Shown: piece by piece, positions 36,835-44,896 of the stretch | How the letters are laid out: each line of letters opens with the position of its first letter | Numbering within the stretch: the stretch's first letter is position 1 | Assembly (NCBI GenBank): GCA_016787605.1 | Contig: JAEUUE010000033.1 | Span: forward strand, 1 to 64,000 | Length of the DNA stretch: 64,000 nt | Direction: 5' to 3' | Source: Cyclobacteriaceae bacterium | GTDB taxonomy: Bacteria; Bacteroidota; Bacteroidia; Cytophagales; Cyclobacteriaceae | Made by a program: the position numbers and the translations under genes | The notes under the pieces: generated by a model | What the model saw: the letters and a program-made list of their open reading frames with translations, nothing else | What the model was told of the DNA's origin: nothing | Database searches by the model: none

Positions 36835-38916
36835 ATGCTGAACACTACGACTTTGAAGACCAAGGCCTTAGCCCGATTTTCCTTTATGGCAGCCACCGTG
36901 GCCTGGCTGGTCATGGTTTTTTCGGACGTCACGGTCCTGTTCAGCGACTTGAAGGGACTGACGCCCGATATTCCGGTTTGGCTGCCGAAGGTCATGCTGG
37001 ACCTCTACATCGTCGGCCTGTACTATTACTATAAATTCAAGATCGAGCGCGACGAGTCGCTCAACTTCACCGACCTCCTGTGGAGGGTGTTTGCCACGGG
37101 CCTGGTGGCGACGGTAATGTCCCTGTCACTCCGGCTGCTCGACTTCCTCCTGGGATCCACCAAGCTTTCCTCGAATATCTTCTTCATCGAGGTTCAGTAC
37201 CTGATGAACCTCGGACTGTTCATGAGTTTCCTTATCGCGGCGTTTACCGCATGGAAGCGACTGATCCTTTACCAAAAGTCAAAGTGGCTGATCCGGGGCT
37301 GGACCATTTTTGAAATCGCTCTTTTGGTGGTGTTGCTCTCGGATATCCTGCAGCTGATCCAGGAGGACTGGGCCCTGACCCTGATCAGCGTACTGACCGG
37401 CCTGCTGGCGCTGGTCTTGTCGGCCAACATGAAGTGGGTGGCCTATCTCAATTTCCGTCAGAAATGGACGAGCCTGCTGCTCCTTCTCCTCTCGTTTTTC
37501 TACCTGGGGTACTTCTTTTATACGACGAACCGGTTTTCGGAGGAGATTGCGATTCAGTCTACGGCCTTCCTGGAGTTTGGCGGGCACGTGTTCAACATTT
37601 ACCTCTTCTCCTTTGTGATGCTGTACAGCATCTTTTCCTTCCTGGTGATCTTGTTCAACCTTCCCACCTCATCGGTATTTGAACAAAAGCTGGAGGAGGT
37701 GGTCAATTTCCAGCGGATAAGTCAGTCGGTGCAGACGGAACAAAGTGAAGAGAGTGTGTATGAGATCCTGCTGGAGAGTTCAGTCCGTTCGGTTTTTGCC
37801 GATGCCGCCTGGCTGGAGATCAAGGGCGATCATGAGCAGTCCCGGCTTCAGACGCGGAATATTGCGGAGACCGAGGCCGTGCGTATCCAGGAACACTTGA
37901 ATGGCCGCCAGGTGCGAGGGGTGTTGGATCAGAGTTCAGACCGCACGCGTAACTTATCGGCTCACCTGGCCACCCTGAAAGGAACCAGGTTCCGGTCCAT
38001 CATGGCCTTCCCCGTGCAGGTAAAAGGTGAAAAGATCGGGACCCTGGTATTGCTGAAAGAATTGCCGGACGGGTTCAACAAGGAAATGACCCAGATCGTT
38101 TCGGCGTTTGCCAATCAGGCGGGGATATCCATCGAGAACTTCCGCCTTCTCAAGGAGGCCCTTCAGAATGAGCGTTACAAGGAGGAATTGAAGATTGCCA
38201 AGACGGTTCAGAAAAGCCTGTTGCCCAACACCCTGGAGGTAGCCGAAGATTTCGAGATAGCCGCATTTTCGGAATCTGCCGATGAAGTGGGCGGTGATTA
38301 TTATGACACCTTGCGCATCACCGAGCACGAAGTGGGCCTCATCATTGCCGATGTTTCCGGGAAGGGAACAACCGCGGCATTTCACATGTCGCAAATGAAG
38401 GGGATCTTCCACAGTCTTGCCCAGCAGTCGCTTGAGCCCAAAGAGTTTATGATCCGGGCCAACCAGGCCTTGAGGTATTGCCTCGAACGCGGGTCATTCA
38501 TTTCAGCCACCTACTTCGTGCTCGACATCCTCCAGAAGAAGATCCACTATTCCCGAGCCGGTCATTGTCCGGTGCTTTTCTACCAGGCATCATCCGGCAC
38601 GGCCATGTACCTGTCTGACCGCGGTGCTGCCCTGGGGATGGTCAAGAGCAAGGATTACTGCCACTACGTGGAGACCAAGTCGATCGCCTATGAGGCGGGC
38701 GATGTCATGGTCCTGTTTACCGACGGGATCACGGAAGCCAAGAATCCGCGTGGGGAGGAATTCGGATTGGAACGACTGAAGGAGACGCTGCAAGGTGTCG
38801 TGAACAAGTCTCCCCGGGAGATGCAGGAGTATTTGATTGCAGAACTGTATAAATATACCGGCACCGAGGAAATCGATGACGACTATACGACCATGATTGT
38901 CAAGTTCAGGAAATAA
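36835..38916 (+). CDS. Membrane PP2C-type phosphatase with GAF and SpoIIE domains (RsbU-like)
   Basis: A 693-residue protein: eight membrane helices across about 10-275, then a GAF domain (about 290-450, ending QIVSAFANQAGISIENFRLL) and a SpoIIE/PP2C domain (about 480-693). The phosphatase has the metal-binding SADEVGGDYYDT and IIADVSGKG motifs and a VLFTDGITEAKNP strand. It should dephosphorylate the STAS antagonist encoded next, linking a membrane or GAF-sensed signal to partner switching. The upstream gene is guaB with a 42-bp gap. The input signal is unknown. Confidence 0.9.
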   Translation: MLNTTTLKTKALARFSFMAATVAWLVMVFSDVTVLFSDLKGLTPDIPVWLPKVMLDLYIVGLYYYYKFKIERDESLNFTDLLWRVFATGLVATVMSLSLRLLDFLLGSTKLSSNIFFIEVQYLMNLGLFMSFLIAAFTAWKRLILYQKSKWLIRGWTIFEIALLVVLLSDILQLIQEDWALTLISVLTGLLALVLSANMKWVAYLNFRQKWTSLLLLLLSFFYLGYFFYTTNRFSEEIAIQSTAFLEFGGHVFNIYLFSFVMLYSIFSFLVILFNLPTSSVFEQKLEEVVNFQRISQSVQTEQSEESVYEILLESSVRSVFADAAWLEIKGDHEQSRLQTRNIAETEAVRIQEHLNGRQVRGVLDQSSDRTRNLSAHLATLKGTRFRSIMAFPVQVKGEKIGTLVLLKELPDGFNKEMTQIVSAFANQAGISIENFRLLKEALQNERYKEELKIAKTVQKSLLPNTLEVAEDFEIAAFSESADEVGGDYYDTLRITEHEVGLIIADVSGKGTTAAFHMSQMKGIFHSLAQQSLEPKEFMIRANQALRYCLERGSFISATYFVLDILQKKIHYSRAGHCPVLFYQASSGTAMYLSDRGAALGMVKSKDYCHYVETKSIAYEAGDVMVLFTDGITEAKNPRGEEFGLERLKETLQGVVNKSPREMQEYLIAELYKYTGTEEIDDDYTTMIVKFRK

Positions 38917-38949
38917 AGAACATTCAAAACCTAAATCCGTTAAAAACCT

Positions 38950-39300
38950 ATGGTCCACATTAAGCGCTTACAGGAAGAGGGAGCTGACATCCTGGCCATC
39001 GTGGGTGAAATTGATGCCAGTTCATCCATTGAGCTCGACCTGGCTATTGCCAAGAGTGTTGGGGAGGGATTCAAGAAAATCCTCGTGGACTGCAGTGCGC
39101 TGGAGTATATCTCCTCGGCGGGGCTGGGCGTGTTCATGTCCTACATTGAGGAGTTTCGGGACAAGAAGATTGTGATGGTGCTTTATGGGATGAAGGAAAA
39201 GGTGAACAATACCTTCCAGATTCTTGGCCTGGCCGACCTGCTGCAAATCCGGCCAACCAAACAGGAAGCCAAAAAACTGTTGAATGAACTATCGGCATAA
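38950..39300 (+). CDS. STAS-domain anti-sigma-factor antagonist (RsbV/SpoIIAA-like)
   Basis: A 116-residue single STAS domain. The phosphorylation loop reads DCSALEYISSAGLGVF, with Ser56 at the position of the phosphorylated serine of SpoIIAA and RsbV; the usual preceding Asp is replaced by Ser55. In its dephosphorylated state it should bind and neutralise the kinase encoded next. Its reading frame overlaps the kinase gene by 17 bp, which would keep their stoichiometry close. It lies 33 bp after the phosphatase gene. Confidence 0.9.
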   Translation: MVHIKRLQEEGADILAIVGEIDASSSIELDLAIAKSVGEGFKKILVDCSALEYISSAGLGVFMSYIEEFRDKKIVMVLYGMKEKVNNTFQILGLADLLQIRPTKQEAKKLLNELSA

Positions 39301-39697
39301 GATCGGCTGCAGCCTGGAGAACCTCAAGGGCATCCGGGACTTCGTTCGGAAGTCGCTGCGTACGCATGTGGCCTCCGAGGTCGTGCTGAATGAGATCATT
39401 CTGGCGCTGGATGAAATGTGTTCCAACCTCATGATCCATGCACACCACTGCAATCCGGATCATTTTCTCGAGATCAAGATCGATGTGCCCCGGAAAGGCA
39501 AGCTGGTCTTTGAAATTATTGATGACGGGGAGATGTTCGACATCAACAAGTTCTCCGAGCCTTCGTTGGACAACCTGGTTCACGAGAAGCGCAAGGGGGG
39601 TCTCGGCATCCGGCTGGTGAAAAGCATCATGGACGATGTTGAATACCTCACCCGCAATGGGCGGTTTGTTTGCCGACTTTCCAAAGAGGTGAAATAG
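39284..39697 (+). CDS. RsbW-like serine kinase / anti-sigma factor
   Basis: A 137-residue GHKL-fold ATPase of the HATPase_c_2 group. The N box LDEMCSNLMIHAH (42-54, Glu44 and Asn48), the G1 motif DDGEMFD (80-86) and GGLGIRLVKSI (105-115) are present. Such kinases phosphorylate the STAS antagonist on serine and release or capture a target, classically a sigma factor. No sigma factor is next to it, so the downstream target may be another protein. It overlaps the STAS gene by 17 bp. Confidence 0.88.
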   Translation: MNYRHKIGCSLENLKGIRDFVRKSLRTHVASEVVLNEIILALDEMCSNLMIHAHHCNPDHFLEIKIDVPRKGKLVFEIIDDGEMFDINKFSEPSLDNLVHEKRKGGLGIRLVKSIMDDVEYLTRNGRFVCRLSKEVK

Positions 39698-39703
39698 GCT
39701 TTC

Positions 39704-39733
39704 TTGCCTATCCCCGTACACCTCGTATTTTTG
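39704..39733 (+). promoter_or_regulatory. Promoter of the parvulin cluster (TTG-N19-TATTTTTG)
   Basis: A -33 TTG at 39704-39706, a 19-bp spacer and a -7 TATTTTTG at 39726-39733 match the Bacteroidota consensus. It lies 22-51 bp before the GTG at 39755, so the earlier in-frame TTG at 39704 is part of the promoter rather than the start codon. Confidence 0.55.
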
Positions 39734-39754
39734 CAGGTTCCAATTCAGCCCACC

Positions 39755-41704
39755 GTGCGATTCTATACTCTATTCGGGTTTTTCCTGCTGTCCCTGGCCG
39801 CCGCCGGCCAGCCAAAATCGCAGGCGTCCCGGCCATCTGTCCTGCTGACGGTGAACGATAATTCGGTCACTACCGAAGAGTTCGCTTTTTTGTTCCGGAA
39901 GAACCATCCCAGGAAGGAGGATTATACCGAAGATGGGATCGAGAAATACCTTGACCTGCTTATCACCTTTAAGGCCAAGGTGGAGGAAGCGGAGGCACGC
40001 GGATACGACACGACCAGGAATTTTCGGAAGGAGTTCGCCGGCTATCGCGCGGAGCTGATGAAGCCGTATACGGCCGACCGGGATCAACTCAGCCAGCTTA
40101 CCCGGCAAGCCTATGAACGAATGACCGTGGAAGTACGCGCCTCTCACGTGCTGGTTTCGCTTAAAGCAAATCCTTCGCCGGAAGACACGCTGGCGGCCTA
40201 TAACAAGACACTTTCCTACCGTGACCGCATCCTGAAGGGCGAGGATTTTTCTTCGGTGGCCCGCGCCTTTTCAGAAGACCCCAGCGCTAAGGTTAATGGC
40301 GGCGACCTGGGTTATTTCACGGTGCTCCAGATGGTGTACCCGTTTGAAGAGGCGGCTTACCAACTCAAAACAGGTGAACTTTCCATGCCGGTACGCACCC
40401 GGTTTGGCTATCACCTTATCCGGGTGACCGACAAGCGAATGGCCCGCGGGGAAGTGGAAGTGTCGCATATCATCCTGCGAACCGGTAACGGCGATGACGC
40501 GCGCGTCAAGGCCAAGATATTTGAGATCCACACGGAACTTCAGGCAGGAAGATCCTGGGATGAATTATGCAAAGAGTATTCCGACGATGCGTCAACCAAG
40601 AACTCGGGCGGGAAACTTCGTCCCTTTGGCGTAGGGGCTCTTTCCGGCGTCCCCGAGTTTGAGCAAGTCGCCTTTTCGCTCCACCAGCCGGGCGATGTGT
40701 CCGATCCATTCAAGTCGGCCTACGGCTGGCATATTGTCCGCCTGGAGCGCCGCATTCCGGTGCCGGCCTTCGAGCAAGTGGAGGAGTCGCTCAAACGTCG
40801 CGTCAGCCGGGATGAGCGCCTGCGCATGGCTGATGATAAGGCCCTGAAACGACAACTGGAAGCGGCCGGTTATGCAGAACAGCCGGATGTGAAAGAGCAG
40901 TTGCTTGCCTTGGCAGACAGTTCGTTGTTGAAAGCGTCATGGCGATATCGCGGAAGCCCTGAACTGCGATCCAGGACGTTATTCTTTCTGAAAGGCAAAC
41001 CGTATTCGGTCGATCAGTTTGTGCGATTTGCCAGGGAAGAGCAGCAACAGCAGGTGGCTCAGCCTCGGGCGGCCATGGAACAGCTGGTGAATCACTTTGT
41101 GAAGTCAAGCCTGGAGGACCTGGATGACCTGGCCATTCGGGAAGCTCATCCGGAGTACCGCAACCTGGTCAATGAGTACCGTGAGGGCATGCTGCTATTT
41201 ACGATCATGGAGGAGGAGGTTTGGAACAAAGCCTCCGAGGACACGGCTGCGCTGCGCGTCTATTATCAAGGTCATCAAGCAGCTTACCAGTCCGGGGAGC
41301 GTGTAAGGGCAACCGTGTTATCTTCCAATGATTCAGCGTTTGTACAAGCCATGCTTCACAAGATGCAACGAGGCGATTCACTGACCCGGGCCGAAGTCAG
41401 GAAGTTCAAGTCGGTACAGGGGCCACGCAACTTCGCCCCGGGGGAGAACAAGGCGGTGGACAGGGCACCCAGGGCCATCGGCATACACCAGGTCCGTGTG
41501 GAGGAGAACTACCACCTTGTTCAGGTGGAGTCGCTGGTCGCCGCAGGTATCCGCTCGTTGGAAGAGGTCCGTTCCCAGGTTATATCCGACTACCAGGATT
41601 ACCTGGAGAAGGAATGGGTGAAGAAACTCCGCTCAAAATATCCCGCAAAAGTCAATAGTAAGGCCAGGAAATCCGTTATTCGTGAACTGACCCAGTCAAA
41701 ATGA
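39755..41704 (+). CDS. Periplasmic peptidyl-prolyl isomerase with two parvulin domains (PpiD/SurA-like)
   Basis: A 649-residue exported protein from GTG 39755 (signal sequence FGFFLLSLAAAGQ). An N-terminal chaperone region is followed by two PpiC-type rotamase domains at about 126-226 (VRASHVLVS, then GGDLGYFTV and FGYHLIRVTD) and 234-333 (EVSHIILRTG, then GWHIVRLERR). The C-terminal 300 residues are helical and unrecognised. It should assist outer-membrane protein folding. Its stop overlaps the next start by ATGA. The start choice rests on the promoter at 39704-39733. Confidence 0.87.
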   Translation: MRFYTLFGFFLLSLAAAGQPKSQASRPSVLLTVNDNSVTTEEFAFLFRKNHPRKEDYTEDGIEKYLDLLITFKAKVEEAEARGYDTTRNFRKEFAGYRAELMKPYTADRDQLSQLTRQAYERMTVEVRASHVLVSLKANPSPEDTLAAYNKTLSYRDRILKGEDFSSVARAFSEDPSAKVNGGDLGYFTVLQMVYPFEEAAYQLKTGELSMPVRTRFGYHLIRVTDKRMARGEVEVSHIILRTGNGDDARVKAKIFEIHTELQAGRSWDELCKEYSDDASTKNSGGKLRPFGVGALSGVPEFEQVAFSLHQPGDVSDPFKSAYGWHIVRLERRIPVPAFEQVEESLKRRVSRDERLRMADDKALKRQLEAAGYAEQPDVKEQLLALADSSLLKASWRYRGSPELRSRTLFFLKGKPYSVDQFVRFAREEQQQQVAQPRAAMEQLVNHFVKSSLEDLDDLAIREAHPEYRNLVNEYREGMLLFTIMEEEVWNKASEDTAALRVYYQGHQAAYQSGERVRATVLSSNDSAFVQAMLHKMQRGDSLTRAEVRKFKSVQGPRNFAPGENKAVDRAPRAIGIHQVRVEENYHLVQVESLVAAGIRSLEEVRSQVISDYQDYLEKEWVKKLRSKYPAKVNSKARKSVIRELTQSK

Positions 41705-42588
41705 GCTGCACATCACGCACCTGGATCTGCTTGCTTCTGGTTGCCCTTAACCTGGGTGGCTGCGAGTTGATCCGTAGGAAGAATGAAGAGCCGCCCAAGA
41801 CAAAAGGTCCTCGTGCGGTGGCCCGGGTGAATGACGTCTACCTCTATGAGACTGACCTTTCGGGTATCGTAGACAATCGAACCTCCCGTGAAGACAGTAT
41901 GAGCCGGGTTACCGCCTATGTCAACAGCTGGATTCGCAAGCAATTGATTATCCAGGAGGCTACCCGACGGATGAACATTGACGAAGCGGAGGTTGAGCGC
42001 AAAGTGCTTGATTATCGCTATAGCCTGATCGGCTATGAATACCAGAATTTCTATATCCGTCAGCACCTGGATGAAAACATCAGCCTCCAGGAGATTACCG
42101 ATTACTACAATACGCACCAGGATAACTTTGCGCTCAAACAGAATATCGTCCAGGGGACCTTCATCAAGGTGCCCCGCACGGCACCGCGAACCAACAAGGT
42201 CAAGGACATGATCTTCTCCAAAAAGCCCAAAGACCTCGAGGAGCTTCGGTCCTATTGTCTCAGTTTTTCAACCGCTTACCACCTGAGCGACAGTTTATGG
42301 ATTGAGTTTGACAAACTGGTGGTCAACAGCCCGATCGCCGAGATTCCGAACAAGATTCAGTTTTTGAAGACGAATCCTTACTACGAGACGAGCGATGAGA
42401 ATTACCTCTATTTCCTGAAGATCGACAACTACAAGATTTCCGACAACGTGTCACCGCTGGAGTTCGTAAAAGAAGACATTCGGAATATTCTGTTAAACAA
42501 AAGAAAAGTAGAACTTGCGAGGGCTTTGGAAGACGAAGTGTATGAAAATGCTGTTAAGCAGAAGAATTTTGAAATATTTGACCGTTAG
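41701..42588 (+). CDS. SurA-like periplasmic lipoprotein without rotamase domain
   Basis: A 295-residue lipoprotein: signal sequence with lipobox LGGC (Cys21). A SurA N-domain-like helical chaperone region follows (AVARVNDVYLYETDL, RKQLIIQEATRRM). No PpiC catalytic domain is visible, so it is a chaperone-only member of the cluster. It begins in the ATGA overlap with the previous gene and its last 47 bp overlap the next. It is probably anchored to a periplasm-facing membrane leaflet and works with its neighbours in outer-membrane biogenesis. Confidence 0.75.
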   Translation: MSCTSRTWICLLLVALNLGGCELIRRKNEEPPKTKGPRAVARVNDVYLYETDLSGIVDNRTSREDSMSRVTAYVNSWIRKQLIIQEATRRMNIDEAEVERKVLDYRYSLIGYEYQNFYIRQHLDENISLQEITDYYNTHQDNFALKQNIVQGTFIKVPRTAPRTNKVKDMIFSKKPKDLEELRSYCLSFSTAYHLSDSLWIEFDKLVVNSPIAEIPNKIQFLKTNPYYETSDENYLYFLKIDNYKISDNVSPLEFVKEDIRNILLNKRKVELARALEDEVYENAVKQKNFEIFDR

Positions 42589-43903
42589 CCTGGGGATGGC
42601 GCTGGGCATCCTGTCCGCGCACGCCCAGGAAGCTCCCCGCGGGTTCGTGGTGGACAAGATTGTCGCCAAAGTCGACAACTACATCCTGCTGAATTCGGAG
42701 GTGGAGGGCGCCTATCAGAATTACCTGGCCAATGGTGGCCGCCCGTCTGAAGAGGCGAGGTGCGGCATTTTTAGCCAGCTGGTCATCAATAAGCTCCTCG
42801 TTGCCAAAGCGGAGATTGATTCCGTGATTGTCACTGACCTGGAAGTGGACAATAACACCGACCAGCGCATGAACATGATTCTGCAGAACTCCGGCAATTC
42901 TCCGGAGCAGCTGGAGCGAATCTATGGAAAGACGCTGGAGCAGATCAAGCTCGAACTGCGGGAGCAGATTCGGGAGCAGTTGATGGGCAATGCCATGCAG
43001 CGGAAGATCACCAAAGGACTCGGCGTGACACCGGCGGAAGTAAAGCGTTTCTTCGCCAAAATTCCTCCCGACAGTCTGCCCTTTTATTCAGCTGACGTAG
43101 TCGTGGCACAGATTGTAAAGAAGGCCCAGATCAGTGAAACCCAGAAGCTGGAGACCAAGCTTAAGCTAAGCGAAATCCGCGACCGGATCCTGAACGGGGA
43201 GGACTTTCATGAGCTGGCTCGCAAGTTTTCGGAGGATCCCAGCTCCCAATACAATGCAGGGGAGATGGGTTACGTGGGACGAGGCAGTATGGTGCCTCCC
43301 TATGAGGCGATGGCGTTCAAAATCAAGGTGGGGGAGATTTCCCAGCCTTTCGAAAGCCAGTTTGGCTTCCATATTATGCAGTTGCTCGACCGTCGGGGGA
43401 ACGAATATAACTCTCGTCATATTCTCATTTCCCCGGTGCCTTCCAAGCAAGACATTGCACGGGCCGAAGAGTACCTCGACAGCCTGCGCCTGGCCATCCT
43501 TCGTGATAGCATTACATTCGAGGATGCAGCCAAGAAGTATTCCGATGACCAGCGCACGAAAGGATTCGGGGGTTACTTTACCGACGAGGACGGCGGCACG
43601 AAAATTTCCGTAAAGGATATGGATCCCATTGTGTACTTCAATATCGACACCATGAAGGTGGGTTCGATCAGCCGACCCACCGTATACCGTACGGATGACG
43701 GGAAGGATGCCGTACGCATTCTCTATTTCAAGGAACGGCAGGCGCCTCACCAGGCCAACCTGAAAGATGACTGGCATCGCATCCAGGCCGCCGCGCTCGC
43801 CGAGAAGCGGGACAAGATGCTCAGCAAGTGGTTTGAAAAAGCCCGGCATGATGTCTTTATCAAAATTGATCCCGCCTTTGAATCCTGCGGAATATTAAAA
43901 TAG
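42542..43903 (+). CDS. surA: SurA-like peptidyl-prolyl isomerase with two parvulin domains
   Basis: A 453-residue exported protein from ATG 42542 (signal peptide to about AHAQ, residue 29). The SurA N-domain (VDKIVAKVDNYILLNSEVEG) precedes two PpiC domains: VVVAQIVKKAQIS to FGFHIMQLLD, then NSRHILISPVPS to the TFEDAAKKYSDD region. It is the best SurA candidate in the set, with the chaperone fold plus tandem rotamases as in E. coli SurA. It overlaps the upstream lipoprotein gene by 47 bp and precedes a MoxR ATPase by 21 bp. Confidence 0.9.
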   Translation: MKMLLSRRILKYLTVSLGMALGILSAHAQEAPRGFVVDKIVAKVDNYILLNSEVEGAYQNYLANGGRPSEEARCGIFSQLVINKLLVAKAEIDSVIVTDLEVDNNTDQRMNMILQNSGNSPEQLERIYGKTLEQIKLELREQIREQLMGNAMQRKITKGLGVTPAEVKRFFAKIPPDSLPFYSADVVVAQIVKKAQISETQKLETKLKLSEIRDRILNGEDFHELARKFSEDPSSQYNAGEMGYVGRGSMVPPYEAMAFKIKVGEISQPFESQFGFHIMQLLDRRGNEYNSRHILISPVPSKQDIARAEEYLDSLRLAILRDSITFEDAAKKYSDDQRTKGFGGYFTDEDGGTKISVKDMDPIVYFNIDTMKVGSISRPTVYRTDDGKDAVRILYFKERQAPHQANLKDDWHRIQAAALAEKRDKMLSKWFEKARHDVFIKIDPAFESCGILK

Positions 43904-43924
43904 CCACACGCAAACCCTCTCCGG

Positions 43925-44896
43925 ATGCCTACTTATGCCAATGACATTGACGCGGCCAACGCCCTGTCGGAGTCCTATGCCAAGCTGAAAAGTGAGATCG
44001 CCCGGGTGATCGTTGGGCAGGATGAAGTGGTTCGGCTGGTTCTTACCGGCATCTTCTGTCAGGGGCATTCGCTCCTCGTCGGGGTTCCGGGCCTGGCGAA
44101 AACACTCCTGGTACAAACCATATCCAACGCACTCGACCTTCAGTTCAAACGCATTCAATTCACGCCCGACCTGATGCCGTCCGATATCGTCGGGGCGGAG
44201 ACCATGGACAAAGAGCGGAACTTTCATTTTGTGAAGGGCCCCATCTTCGCCAACATTATCCTGGCCGACGAGATAAACCGCACGCCTCCGAAGACACAAG
44301 CCGCGTTGCTGGAGTCTATGCAGGAGTATGCCGTCACCATTGCCGGTCAGCGCTACGCTTTGCCCCAACCTTTTTTTGTGCTGGCTACTCAGAACCCGAT
44401 TGAGCAGGAGGGAACGTACCCGCTTCCGGAAGCCCAGCTTGACCGCTTCATGTTCAACATTTTCCTCGATTATCCGAGCTATGAGCAGGAACTGCAGATT
44501 GTGAAATCGACCACCGCGGATCAAACCGCCTCCGTAAGCAAAGTATTGTCCGCCGAAGACATTGTATACTTTCAGCACCTGGTTCGCCGGGTACCTGTCG
44601 CTGACAATGTGGTGGAGTACGCGGTGAAACTGAGCCAGATGACGCGGCCGGGCCCCGGGGGCTCAGCAGCCGCCAATGAGTACCTGGAGTGGGGAGCCGG
44701 GCCACGGGCTTCGCAATACCTGGTTCTCGGGGCTAAGTGCAACGCCTTGCTGAACAAGAAGTATTCCCCGGATATTGAGGATGTTCGCGCCATCGCATCC
44801 GCCGTGCTTCGTCACCGGATGGTGCGGAACTTCAAGGCGGAAGCGGAGGGAATCACCGTGGATGCTATCGTAGCGCGGCTCATTGCGGCGAACTAG
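43925..44896 (+). CDS. MoxR-family AAA+ ATPase
   Basis: A 323-residue AAA+ chaperone-like ATPase. Walker A is GVPGLAKT (53-60), Walker B is ILADEINR (112-119), the sensor region is ATQNPIEQEGTYPLPEAQ and the Arg-finger loop LDRFMF follows. MoxR proteins act with von Willebrand-domain partners in protein maturation. No VWA or DUF58 gene is next to it in this window. It follows the SurA cluster on the same strand and overlaps the convergent ccmF gene by 17 bp at its 3' end. Confidence 0.93.
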   Translation: MPTYANDIDAANALSESYAKLKSEIARVIVGQDEVVRLVLTGIFCQGHSLLVGVPGLAKTLLVQTISNALDLQFKRIQFTPDLMPSDIVGAETMDKERNFHFVKGPIFANIILADEINRTPPKTQAALLESMQEYAVTIAGQRYALPQPFFVLATQNPIEQEGTYPLPEAQLDRFMFNIFLDYPSYEQELQIVKSTTADQTASVSKVLSAEDIVYFQHLVRRVPVADNVVEYAVKLSQMTRPGPGGSAAANEYLEWGAGPRASQYLVLGAKCNALLNKKYSPDIEDVRAIASAVLRHRMVRNFKAEAEGITVDAIVARLIAAN

